Positions 7,847 to 14,685 of a stretch of DNA of 21,789 bases are shown in pieces. The stretch is from NCBI GenBank assembly GCA_031264425.1, contig JAISDY010000114.1, forward strand, positions 1 through 21,789, written 5' to 3'. Source of the stretch: Endomicrobium sp. Lineage in GTDB: Bacteria > Elusimicrobiota > Endomicrobiia > Endomicrobiales > Endomicrobiaceae. Both the position numbers and the translations under genes were made by a program. The notes under the pieces are model-generated. The model was not told the origin of the DNA. It saw only the letters and a program-made list of their open reading frames with translations, and did no database searches. How positions within the stretch are numbered: position 1 is the stretch's first letter; each line of letters opens with the position of its first letter.

Positions 7847-9274
7847 TTACATTTTTAGTTTAAGCAACAGGTTTTCTTTAAACAAAAAGTCGTATATAAG
7901 TTTTGTTACTGAAATCGCCGTAAACATGCTGACAATAAGACCTATAGAAAGAGTAACAGCAAATCCTTTTATAGGACCTGTCCCAAATTGGAATAAGAAA
8001 ACTGCCGCTATAAGCGTTGTTATGTTTGCGTCAAAAATAGTCCAGAAAACTTTTTGATACCCTGCGTCAACGGCTACTCTTGCCGTTTTCCCAGTAGCAA
8101 GCTCTTCACGTATTCTTTCAAGTATTAAAACGTTTGCGTCAACAGCCATAGCAAGAGTCAGAGCTATGCCTGCAACGCCCGGAAGAGTAATCGTAAATTG
8201 GAAGTACGCCATTGCAGCCAGAAGTATTATTAAGTTTAAAGCCAAAGCTATGTCGGCAATAAGCCCCGAAGAGCGGTAATAAATTATCATGAAAATAAAA
8301 ACTACACCGATACCTATAAGAGCCGACATAAAGCCGCTTCTTATTGAATCGTCCCCAAGAGTGGGTCCTACGGTTCTTTCTTCTATAACTTTAACCGGGG
8401 CGGGAAGAGCGCCAGCTCTAAGCACAGTCGCCAAAAGTTTTGCATTTTCCGCACTAAAGCTGCCTTGTATGACTGCTTTCCCTTCAGGTATTTTTTGATT
8501 TATAACGGGAGCGGACTGTACAATCCCATCAAGAACTATAGCTAAATTTCTCTGAATATTTCTTCCGGTAACGTCTTCAAATATCCTTGCGCCTTCTCTG
8601 TTAAACTCTATACCGACAACAGGCTGACCAAACTGTCCCTCAAACTCAACTTTAGCGTTTGTAAGCGATGCTCCGGTTAAAACTGCTTTGTCCAAAATAT
8701 AATATCTTGAATCTTCCTTGCCTTCAAAAACCGAAGCGTCTTGCGGCATAGCAGCCTGTATATCCGGGTATGCGGAAGGATTTTCGCGATACTGATCGGG
8801 AGTAATGCCTTTATCTCTAATCAAATCAAGAACTTTGTTAGCCTCTTGGCTGTTATTTACTATCCTGAACTCAAGCAAAGCCGTCTTGCCTATCAAATCT
8901 TTAGCGGATTGTGGATCTTTAATCCCCGGAAGCTGGATTACTATCCATTTATCGCCTTGTCTTGTTATAAGCGGTTCCGCAACTCCGAATTGATCTATTC
9001 TGTTTCGCATAATTTCAATAGCTCTATCAACCGCATCTTTTATTTTCATATTCGCATCTAACTGAGACGAATCTACTTCCAAAAGAAGATGAGTACCGCC
9101 CTTTAAGTCCAAACCTAATTTTATAGCTTTACCCAAAATAGGGTCTTTTTCTTTTTCAGCCTGCGCTTTTCTATCGGCAGACATTAAAGACCAATTTATA
9201 GACGGATATAAAGCCCAAACTGAAAAAGCGAACAATGCCACCGTAATCCATAACTTCCAGTTAATTTTGCTCAT
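7847..9274 (-). CDS. secD: Protein translocase subunit SecD
   Basis: 475-residue SecD, partner of SecF. Visible: N-terminal membrane segment (about residues 9-27), LGLDLKGGTHLLLEVD (conserved SecD head motif, about 53-68), RIDQFGVAEPLITRQG, the P1 domain with VQSAPVINQKI, and then RAGALPAPVKVIEERTVGPTLG leading into the membrane block. That block includes LNLIILLAAMAYF, LPGVAGIALTLAMAVDANVL and ERIREELATG. The start ATG overlaps the stop of the upstream HD-domain gene (TGATG), with an AAGGA-type Shine-Dalgarno inside that gene's last codons. The length is typical of the compact bacterial form rather than the 600-residue enterobacterial one. Confidence 0.97.
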   Translation of the reverse strand: MSKINWKLWITVALFAFSVWALYPSINWSLMSADRKAQAEKEKDPILGKAIKLGLDLKGGTHLLLEVDSSQLDANMKIKDAVDRAIEIMRNRIDQFGVAEPLITRQGDKWIVIQLPGIKDPQSAKDLIGKTALLEFRIVNNSQEANKVLDLIRDKGITPDQYRENPSAYPDIQAAMPQDASVFEGKEDSRYYILDKAVLTGASLTNAKVEFEGQFGQPVVGIEFNREGARIFEDVTGRNIQRNLAIVLDGIVQSAPVINQKIPEGKAVIQGSFSAENAKLLATVLRAGALPAPVKVIEERTVGPTLGDDSIRSGFMSALIGIGVVFIFMIIYYRSSGLIADIALALNLIILLAAMAYFQFTITLPGVAGIALTLAMAVDANVLILERIREELATGKTARVAVDAGYQKVFWTIFDANITTLIAAVFLFQFGTGPIKGFAVTLSIGLIVSMFTAISVTKLIYDFLFKENLLLKLKM

Positions 9275-9957
9275 CAGAGTAATTTCCTTTCGTTTATTAT
9301 TAACTCAAATGTACAATTTAAGAAACTTGCAACTCTTCTACACATGAGCATCCTAGACATAAAGATCTCAAAATATTCCATGACTTTTGATATTTGGGTA
9401 TCTATGGTAAGCTGAAGCGATATTGTTTTTTTTTCTTTGATTACTTTTAAAAAAGACCTTTCTACCGCAAAGTTCACCCTATCATGTATATCGTACTTTG
9501 ATATATCGTGGTTTCTAACACGCGTTTTATGAACATCCGACTTGTCCGCAAGAATTAAAGCCGCCGCTATAGGATTTACAGTATCTCCCGACTGTTCTTC
9601 GTGATTGCCTATTGCTGAAATTATCAAAGCTATCTCTTCGGGAGTCATTCCCATATCTTTCAGCAGTCTCATGGCAAGCAAAGCTGCGGACTGCCCGTGA
9701 TCTTGTCTGTTTACAACATTGCCTATATCGTGGATATATCCCGCTATCCCCGCAAGCTCCTGAATTCTTTTCGGATAGTCAAGGTACAATAAAACATTTT
9801 CAGCTATGGACGCAACTAACCCGACATGCCTCACGCCGTGTTCGGTGTATCCTAGAGTTCCCAAGTAGTCATTAGCGGATCTGACAAAAACATTAACGAT
9901 AGAGTTCTTTTTTACTTCTTCAAGAGTTATGTTTGAATATTTATTTTTCTCGTCCAT
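9274..9957 (-). CDS. HD-domain phosphohydrolase-like protein (copy 1)
   Basis: 227 residues, cytosolic, with no signal or membrane segment. HD-superfamily metal ligands are visible: H40/H44 in YTEHGVRH, H76-D77 in YIHDIGN, H119 in GNHEE, and D138 in LADKSDV. The C-terminal third (from about residue 180) has a separate conserved stretch, IDTQISKVMEYFEIFMSRML, shared with the paralogue at 11544-12209. Substrate unknown; the superfamily includes nucleotide and cyclic-nucleotide phosphohydrolases. It lies 53 nt after yajC and its stop overlaps the secD start, so it is made with the Sec accessory proteins. A weak GGA lies upstream of the ATG. Confidence 0.82.
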   Translation of the reverse strand: MDEKNKYSNITLEEVKKNSIVNVFVRSANDYLGTLGYTEHGVRHVGLVASIAENVLLYLDYPKRIQELAGIAGYIHDIGNVVNRQDHGQSAALLAMRLLKDMGMTPEEIALIISAIGNHEEQSGDTVNPIAAALILADKSDVHKTRVRNHDISKYDIHDRVNFAVERSFLKVIKEKKTISLQLTIDTQISKVMEYFEIFMSRMLMCRRVASFLNCTFELIINERKLL

Positions 9958-10010
9958 TATTTGTCCGATTTTTTAAATTACACAACACAACCGTTTAAAA
10001 TTAAAATAAG

Positions 10011-10400
10011 TTATTTTTTTACAACTTCAGGAATTTTCGCCTGTTCTTCAGCTTCTTTTGTTATAACGGTTGCTATTGACTGCTTTGCTATTTGAACACT
10101 TACGCCATCTGCAATCTTTATATCAAGAACATTGTCTCTTACGGCATTAACGGTAGCGTATATGCCGCCTGAAGTTATAACTTTGTCGCCTTTTTTCAAA
10201 ACGTTTAGAGACTTTTGGTGTTCTTTAGCTTTCTTCTGCTGAGGTCTTATCAAAAACAAATAAAAAAACACAAAAATAAGTATAAGGGGCAAAAAACTTC
10301 CTAAAGCGCCGGCTCCTCCGCCTGCTGCCTGAGCGGAAGCAATTGAAGGTATAACCAAAAGTACTGCTAAAATTACCGGTAAATCAATAAATTTTTTCAT
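10011..10400 (-). CDS. yajC: Preprotein translocase subunit YajC
   Basis: 129-residue YajC, the small inner-membrane partner of SecDF. It starts MKKFIDLPVILAVLLVIPSI, a first hydrophobic stretch that could be a signal or anchor. After a Gly/Ala-rich stretch follows the canonical membrane segment FLPLILIFVFFYLFLIRPQQ (the IRPQQKK end is diagnostic), then the cytoplasmic domain with LKKGDKVITSGGIYATV. The start at 10400 is chosen because an AGGTGAGG Shine-Dalgarno sits just ahead of it. A longer reading from 10472 would add 24 residues encoded inside tgt. The gap to the tgt stop is 7 nt. The N-terminal hydrophobic extension is longer than in the shortest YajC proteins. Confidence 0.93.
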   Translation of the reverse strand: MKKFIDLPVILAVLLVIPSIASAQAAGGGAGALGSFLPLILIFVFFYLFLIRPQQKKAKEHQKSLNVLKKGDKVITSGGIYATVNAVRDNVLDIKIADGVSVQIAKQSIATVITKEAEEQAKIPEVVKK

Positions 10401-10407
10401 TCTATCC

Positions 10408-11544
10408 TCACCTTTTATTTTTTGAATAATATTTTTCAAAAAATTCTTTTTTTGCTTTAAGAAACATATCATTTTCCAATGATTTTCTTATTTTCGTCAT
10501 CAAGTTTACCATAAAATGAATGTTATGTAAAGATAACAAAGTAAGGTATAAAGTCTCTTGCGCTCTGACCAAATGATTGAGATATGCTTTTGTATATTTA
10601 GTGCAAGCCGGGCACTTGCATTCAGGATCTAAAGGACTAAAATCCTCTCTATACTCTGCGTTTCGTATGTTTATTTTTCCCAGACTTGTAAAGACCTGCC
10701 CATTACGCCCATTTCTTGTTGGGATAACACAGTCAAACATGTCAACGCCTCTTTCAACGCCTTCCCACAAATCTTCAGGCATTCCAACGCCCATTAAGTA
10801 TCTAGCTTTGTTTTCAGGTATTAAAGATAGGGTGTTTTCTAGCACAGTGTGCATATATTCTTTAGGCTCGCCTACGGAAAGACCTCCTATGGCATAACCT
10901 ACAAAATCAATATTCAACATTTCCTGAGTACTTTTTGCTCTTAAATCATTATAAACTGAACCCTGTATAATGCCAAACAACGCTTGCGTTTCATGCGCAT
11001 TGTCCTTATAAAATTCAGTCTTGCACCTTTTAGCCCATCTCAGGCTCAATTCCGTTGAATTTTTTGCATAGGCATAATCTGAAGGATAAGGAACGCATTC
11101 GTCAAAACACATTATAATGTCAGCGCCTATATCTTTTTGAACCTGCATAGACCTTTCTGGAGAAAAGAAATGCTTAGAACCATCTATATGCGATCTAAAT
11201 TCGGCGCCTTCCTCAGAAATCTTTCGTATATCGCTTAAACTAAATATTTGGAAACCACCGGAGTCCGTAAGCATTGGGCGATTCCAAGCGTTAAACTTCT
11301 GTATTCCGCCGGCTTTTTTGATTATTTCAGTTCCTGGTCGCAGATAAAGATGGTATGAATTACCTAAAATTATTTGAGCTCCTGAAAATTGCAACCACTC
11401 GGTAGGAACACCTTTTACAGTCCCTTGAGTTCCTACAGGCATAAAAATAGGGGTTTCAACAACTCTCCTTGTGGTGTAAACCTTCCCTAACCTTCCCTTA
11501 CATTCAGACGACTTCTTTATTAACTGATAAGACCCGCATTCCAT
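10408..11544 (-). CDS. tgt: Queuine/preQ1 tRNA-guanine transglycosylase
   Basis: 378-residue Tgt, which exchanges guanine-34 of GU(N)-anticodon tRNAs for preQ1 on the queuosine pathway. Motifs: MPVGTQGTVKGV (35-46), GNSYHLYLRPG (61-71), MLTDSGGFQIFSLS with the active-site Asp94, CFDECVPYP, GIIQGS, GYAIGGLSVGE, and DMFDCVIPTRNGRNG with the nucleophile Asp271. Zinc ligands C309, C311, C314 and H340 fit CxCx2Cx25H. Full length. The start overlaps the stop of the upstream HD-domain gene by one base (TAATG). No queuosine biosynthesis genes are in the window. The tgt-yajC-secD-secF order is a widely conserved bacterial cluster, here with HD genes inserted on both sides. Confidence 0.97.
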   Translation of the reverse strand: MECGSYQLIKKSSECKGRLGKVYTTRRVVETPIFMPVGTQGTVKGVPTEWLQFSGAQIILGNSYHLYLRPGTEIIKKAGGIQKFNAWNRPMLTDSGGFQIFSLSDIRKISEEGAEFRSHIDGSKHFFSPERSMQVQKDIGADIIMCFDECVPYPSDYAYAKNSTELSLRWAKRCKTEFYKDNAHETQALFGIIQGSVYNDLRAKSTQEMLNIDFVGYAIGGLSVGEPKEYMHTVLENTLSLIPENKARYLMGVGMPEDLWEGVERGVDMFDCVIPTRNGRNGQVFTSLGKINIRNAEYREDFSPLDPECKCPACTKYTKAYLNHLVRAQETLYLTLLSLHNIHFMVNLMTKIRKSLENDMFLKAKKEFFEKYYSKNKR

Positions 11545-12209
11545 TACAAAAATTTATCCTCATTTATATATAATTCTAAATCGCACTTTAGAACATTAGC
11601 CGCCCTTTTACAATAAATCGTCCTAGACATAAAAATTTCAAAATAATCCATAACGGAACAAATTGAAGTATCTATGTCTATTTTAAGCTTTATGATTGAT
11701 TTTTCTTTATTTACAACAACCTCCGCTTTACGGCATGCTGCTATTACCAGAGAGTGCTTGTCAATCAAAAACATGTCTTGGGTTCTTATTCTTTCGCGAC
11801 GGACGTCAGTTTTATCGCCAAGAACCAAAGCCGCCGCTATAGAAGAAACCGGGTCCATATTTTTGTCTTCATGTCCGCCTATAGCTGTAGCCACAGCAAA
11901 AACTTCGTCGCCGTACAAAGCTTCGTCAATAACATTTAAGAATATTACCGCGCTACTCTGATCATGAGAATGTATAGATACCATGTTGCCTATATCATGC
12001 ATATATGTGGCAATTTTGGCAAGTTCTTGTTCTCTTGCGCCGTACCCTAAACTTTTTAAAACATTTTCAGCAGTCGTCGCAGAACGCAGAGCATGCCCCT
12101 GCCCGTGCTCTTTATAGCCCATAATGGCAAAAGCTTTATCCGTAAACTCAAGATAAGTCCGTATCTCAGGATTGTTTCTTATTTCCTCAAAAGTCAATAT
12201 CTTGCTCAT
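11544..12209 (-). CDS. HD-domain phosphohydrolase-like protein (copy 2)
   Basis: 221 residues, a paralogue of the protein at 9274-9957. HD ligands: H35/H39 in EHGQGH, H71-D72 in YMHDIGN, H113 in GGHED, D132 in LGDKTDV. The same C-terminal signature is present: IDTSICSVMDYFEIFMSRTI, then CKRAANVLKC. It is first in the minus-strand tgt-yajC-sec transcript. A TATAAT box (reading minus strand, 12217-12222) lies only 7 nt before the ATG and no Shine-Dalgarno is seen, so the transcript may be leaderless. Function unknown. The shared neighbourhood suggests a duplicated regulator or nucleotide hydrolase tied to this operon, but that is inference. Confidence 0.82.
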   Translation of the reverse strand: MSKILTFEEIRNNPEIRTYLEFTDKAFAIMGYKEHGQGHALRSATTAENVLKSLGYGAREQELAKIATYMHDIGNMVSIHSHDQSSAVIFLNVIDEALYGDEVFAVATAIGGHEDKNMDPVSSIAAALVLGDKTDVRRERIRTQDMFLIDKHSLVIAACRKAEVVVNKEKSIIKLKIDIDTSICSVMDYFEIFMSRTIYCKRAANVLKCDLELYINEDKFL

Positions 12210-12216
12210 AGGATGT

Positions 12217-12222
12217 ATTATA
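12217..12222 (-). promoter_or_regulatory. -10 box for the HD/tgt/sec transcript
   Basis: Perfect TATAAT on the minus strand, 7 nt before the ATG at 12209. The -35 region is weak; no TTGACA-like hexamer lies at 16-18 bp. The predicted start of transcription falls on or within about 2 nt of the start codon. Confidence 0.55.
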
Positions 12223-12253
12223 CAAAATTAGTTAAAACAGAAACTACATCAAC

Positions 12254-12269
12254 TTGCCTACTTTGCCTA
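12254..12269. repeat. Two direct copies of TTGCCTA, 9-nt period
   Basis: TTGCCTA occurs at 12254-12260 and again at 12263-12269, in the 127-nt gap between the divergent HD gene and the glycosylase gene. A 9-nt-period short repeat in a divergent promoter region could be an operator, but could also be chance in AT-rich DNA. Confidence 0.25.
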
Positions 12270-12324
12270 ACTTTTGTAATATAAATTTCTAAAGTAAAAA
12301 ATGCGATAATGAGATATTTTATTG

Positions 12325-12330
12325 TATAAT
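12325..12330 (+). promoter_or_regulatory. -10 box for the DNA glycosylase gene
   Basis: Perfect TATAAT on the plus strand ending 6 nt before the ATG at 12337. No good -35 at 16-18 bp and no Shine-Dalgarno. The predicted transcription start coincides with the ATG, implying a leaderless mRNA. Confidence 0.5.
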
Positions 12331-12336
12331 TTATCC

Positions 12337-13032
12337 ATGAAAAATAAACTTATACCTATTGATTTTCTTAAAACCCCTATAGACAATTCAGATACCATTG
12401 AAGGACTTAAAATTTTCTGGAAAAAAGTTTTGCCCCTTAGTTCTCAAAGAGAACAACATTTTGCCGACGTATGGAAAGAAGGAACTGAAGAAGAAATTTT
12501 TGCAGAACTTATTTTCTGTCTTTTTACACCTCAAAGCAAAGCAGTTACATGTTGGGCTGCGGTAAAAACCCTTGCCGATAAAAATATGATATTTGATTCA
12601 ACAGCAGAAGACATAGCAAATACAATAAGCGGCGTCCGCTTCAAACACAATAAAGCAAAATACGTGGTAGAAGCTCGTGACTTTTTTACAGAAAATGAAA
12701 AGATTAAGATAAAGGAAAAACTTGCTTCATTTAATGACATTTATGAACTTAGAAAGTGGCTTATTGCAAATGTGAAAGGCATAGCTTATAAAGAAGCGGG
12801 ACATTTTTTAAGAAATATAGGCATAGGAAAAGATCTTGCCATATTGGATAGGCATATTTTAAGAAATCTTAAAGTTTACGGAGCAATAGAAGAGTTTCCT
12901 AAAAATCTTAATGTAAAAACTTATCTTGAAATAGAAAAGAAAATGCAAGGCTTTGCTAAAGAAACGGGAATTCCTATGTCTCACTTAGATATGCTGTTCT
13001 GGTGTAAAAACACTGGAGGAATTTTCAAATAA
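12337..13032 (+). CDS. ogg: N-glycosylase/DNA lyase, Ogg2 type (8-oxoguanine repair)
   Basis: 231 residues. Removes 8-oxoguanine from DNA and nicks the abasic site (base-excision repair). The helix-hairpin-helix and catalytic region reads VKGIAYKEAGHFLRNIG (146-162), with Lys152 as the Schiff-base Lys, followed by DLAILDRHILRNL (166-178) with the catalytic Asp171. The C-terminus is WCKNTGGIFK, ending in Lys231. In the Ogg2 family the terminal lysine contacts 8-oxoG, so the exact end matters and is preserved. The start is taken at ATG 12337; a TTG at 12322 in the same frame overlaps the -10 box and is unlikely. It is divergent from the sec operon and monocistronic, with a separate promoter beginning 10 nt after its stop. 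Confidence 0.93.
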   Translation: MKNKLIPIDFLKTPIDNSDTIEGLKIFWKKVLPLSSQREQHFADVWKEGTEEEIFAELIFCLFTPQSKAVTCWAAVKTLADKNMIFDSTAEDIANTISGVRFKHNKAKYVVEARDFFTENEKIKIKEKLASFNDIYELRKWLIANVKGIAYKEAGHFLRNIGIGKDLAILDRHILRNLKVYGAIEEFPKNLNVKTYLEIEKKMQGFAKETGIPMSHLDMLFWCKNTGGIFK

Positions 13033-13042
13033 TTTATTAATG

Positions 13043-13071
13043 TTGACAATTACTTTCTTTAAAGCTATAAT
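13043..13071 (+). promoter_or_regulatory. Consensus sigma70 promoter for the outer membrane protein gene
   Basis: TTGACA at 13043-13048, a 17-bp spacer, and TATAAT at 13066-13071: a perfect match in both hexamers and spacing. The expected transcript start is near 13078, giving a leader of about 30 nt with an AAGGGGA Shine-Dalgarno at 13093-13099. Confidence 0.88.
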
Positions 13072-13108
13072 TTAGCTATCATTTATTTCCAAAAGGGGAA
13101 CAAGAAAA

Positions 13109-13804
13109 ATGAAGAGATTTAAAGCAGTTTATTTGGTACTAGCAGGTTTATTGGTCTCGGGAGCGATGAGTGTTGCTTTAGCCTCTGATAATTTTGGCGA
13201 GTTGAACGTAAAAGCAGGATTGAATTTAAGTACTAAGTTTAAGAGTGAATTAGAATTAACCAATAGGGAACTCTTATTTGCCAATCTTAAGCCAGGTGTT
13301 TCCTTCGCAGGAGAATATTTAATCCTCGCTGAACATTTAGTTTCAAGTTTAGATTTTTTGAAGTTTGGAGTAGGCTTAAAGTATCTTTTACCTACAAAGC
13401 TTAAAGATAATGACCTTACTCTTGCTGTGAAATTGGCAAAATTTTCATATCTTCCAATCTATTTTACGCTCCAAATAAATCCTTTTGTAAAATCCAATGA
13501 GGAATACTTGAAAGGGCTATTTGTGAAGGGAGACATAGGGTACAGTGCGTATTCCTCATCAAACTTTAAAGAACTACTTAATAATAGTCCAATCTCTACA
13601 AATATAAAAGATAAAGGAGGCTTATATTATGCTTTTGGAGCAGGATATGAATTCCCTTGTGGATTGGTATTTGATATAACGTATGGAATATATAAGTCGT
13701 CTGTTGAAGTTTCCGAAAACATGGAGAATATGGAGAAAAGAGATAAAATTAATTTCACTTACAGCTGTGTTGGTTTAAATGTTGGATACAAATTCAAAAT
13801 CTAA
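13109..13804 (+). CDS. Putative outer membrane beta-barrel protein
   Basis: 231 residues. The N-terminus is a clear Sec signal peptide: basic MKRFK, hydrophobic core to about residue 24, cleavage likely after VALA or VALAS. The mature part alternates short amphipathic strands with Gly/aromatic residues (FGVGLKYLL, LFVKGDIGYSAYSS, LYYAFGAGYEF, LVFDITYGIYKSS) and ends with a terminal strand, CVGLNVGYKFKI. That is the style of small opacity/OmpW-like barrels, although the last residue is Ile instead of the common Phe. I do not recognise a named family. It has its own consensus promoter, a good Shine-Dalgarno and a strong terminator, so it is a single-gene unit that may be highly expressed. A lipid- or host-contact role would be speculation. 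Confidence 0.75.
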   Translation: MKRFKAVYLVLAGLLVSGAMSVALASDNFGELNVKAGLNLSTKFKSELELTNRELLFANLKPGVSFAGEYLILAEHLVSSLDFLKFGVGLKYLLPTKLKDNDLTLAVKLAKFSYLPIYFTLQINPFVKSNEEYLKGLFVKGDIGYSAYSSSNFKELLNNSPISTNIKDKGGLYYAFGAGYEFPCGLVFDITYGIYKSSVEVSENMENMEKRDKINFTYSCVGLNVGYKFKI

Positions 13805-13829
13805 CAATAATAAATATTTAAGTTTCACG

Positions 13830-13868
13830 GATGTGCGGATATATAAATCCGCACATCTTTATTCATTT
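13830..13868 (+). terminator. Rho-independent terminator after the outer membrane protein gene
   Basis: Perfect 11-bp stem: GATGTGCGGAT (13830-13840) pairs with ATCCGCACATC (13847-13857) across a 6-nt loop, followed by TTTATTCATTT. The U-tract is imperfect, but the stem is strong and ideally placed 26 nt after the stop codon. Confidence 0.85.
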
Positions 13869-13879
13869 GGATAAATTAC

Positions 13880-13902
13880 AATTGATTATTTAACGATCAA
13901 TT
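13880..13902. repeat. Short dyad AATTGAT / ATCAATT
   Basis: Inverted 7-bp arms (13880-13886 and 13896-13902) with a 9-nt centre, about 27 nt before the small ORF at 13929. It could be an operator for that ORF; no T-tract follows, so a terminator is unlikely. Confidence 0.3.
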
Positions 13903-13928
13903 TAAGGCATAAGTGAGAAACCATTATT

Positions 13929-14093
13929 ATGCCATTAAAATACGAAATGTTATACTCAAAAATATTAGAAATAGAAGCAATTAAAAGAAAAGGTAAAGAA
14001 CGAGACGAAAAAGAAATAAAAAGATACTATAAAGTTTTAGATGAAGTTGATAGGCTTGTTAAAGATAAAAACATTAATATAAAAGAAGAATAG
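13929..14093 (+). CDS. Small highly charged helical protein (54 aa), unknown
   Basis: 54 codons, ATG at 13929, TAG at 14091, with an in-frame TGA just upstream fixing the start. The sequence is Lys/Glu-rich and reads as two amphipathic helices (MLYSKILEIEAIKRKGKERD; EIKRYYKVLDEVDRLVKDK) with no signal or membrane segment. The Shine-Dalgarno is weak (GTGAG, about 13 nt away). It sits alone between the terminator of the outer membrane gene and the terminator of ybaB, facing the latter. Helix periodicity favours a real gene, but no family was recognised. Confidence 0.5.
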   Translation: MPLKYEMLYSKILEIEAIKRKGKERDEKEIKRYYKVLDEVDRLVKDKNINIKEE

Positions 14094-14124
14094 AAAATAC
14101 AAGTTAGCGACAAAGCAAAGATAT

Positions 14125-14170
14125 AAAAAAAGGAAACTCGGCAGAAGATTAAGGATTTATCCGCCGAGTT
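14125..14170 (-). terminator. Rho-independent terminator of the ybaB transcript
   Basis: Minus-strand reading: 8-bp stem AACTCGGC (14170-14163) with GCCGAGTT (14142-14135), a 20-nt loop containing a small inner GGAT/ATCC pairing, then UCC and seven U (14131-14125). It lies 10 nt after the ybaB stop. The long loop is unusual. No T-run follows on the plus strand. Confidence 0.75.
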
Positions 14171-14180
14171 AATTTATAAA

Positions 14181-14480
14181 TTAGTTCAATCCGGGAATTT
14201 TCATTCCACCCATCATTTTTTTGGACTCTTCAGCCATAACAGCTTGAGCTTTTTCTCTAGCCTCTTCAAAAGCTGCAAGCATAATTTTTTCAATTTTTTC
14301 TTTTTTCTCTTTAAGCAAGTCTTCAGGAATATTTAAACTCAAAAACTCATTTTTAGCATTTACTTGTATTTTAATGCCTTTATATTCAATTTCAATAATA
14401 TGCGCTTTCAATTTTTTATCCATTTCGCTAAGTTTGCTTCTCATAGACATAGCTTCTTTTGCCATTTTAAACAATTCCAT
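14181..14480 (-). CDS. ybaB: YbaB/EbfC-family nucleoid-associated protein
   Basis: 99 residues, the normal length. The family is a small dimeric DNA-binding protein. Seen: an N-terminal amphipathic helix (FKMAKEAMSMRSKLSEMDKK), a central beta part (IEIEYKGIKIQVNAKNEFLSLNI; the family usually has V.G...V....), a long C-terminal helix (IMLAAFEEAREKAQAVMAEE) and the Met/Gly-rich tail MMGGMKIPGLN. It has a strong AAAGGAGA Shine-Dalgarno inside the upstream gene's last codons. It often sits beside dnaX and recR; neither is here. It is last in a three-gene unit with two small membrane proteins. Confidence 0.85.
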   Translation of the reverse strand: MELFKMAKEAMSMRSKLSEMDKKLKAHIIEIEYKGIKIQVNAKNEFLSLNIPEDLLKEKKEKIEKIMLAAFEEAREKAQAVMAEESKKMMGGMKIPGLN

Positions 14481-14481
14481 C

Positions 14482-14685
14482 TTAAATCTCCTTTCTATTT
14501 TTTGACAATTTTTTGTCCATTATTATTAAAAATCTTACGGCAATGCCGACAACTGCCCAAATACCTATCAAGAGCCAAGCTAAAGTTTTAAATCCTTTAT
14601 AAAGAAAATACACCCCGAATACGCCGCAGAGCGTTGACACCAACAGCATATTTTTATATGTACCGACTTTATTACTTTGCCCCAC
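14482..14685 (-). CDS. Small two-helix membrane protein (67 aa)
   Basis: 67 residues with two predicted membrane helices (about 13-28, MLLVSTLCGVFGVYFLYKG, and 35-54, TLAWLLIGIWAVVGIAVRFL) and a basic tail. It overlaps the next upstream small membrane gene by 14 nt and is 1 nt from ybaB, so the three are co-translated. Family not recognised; an AtpI-like or other accessory role would be guesswork. Confidence 0.6.
   Translation of the reverse strand: MGQSNKVGTYKNMLLVSTLCGVFGVYFLYKGFKTLAWLLIGIWAVVGIAVRFLIIMDKKLSKNRKEI

Noticed and set aside
10401..10472. Upstream in-frame start for YajC
   Set aside because: Would lie inside tgt and add a basic segment before the hydrophobic N-terminus; the ATG at 10400 has a good Shine-Dalgarno.
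12322..12336. TTG start five codons before the glycosylase ATG
   Set aside because: Coincides with the TATAAT box and gives MYNLS, unlike the family; ATG at 12337 preferred.
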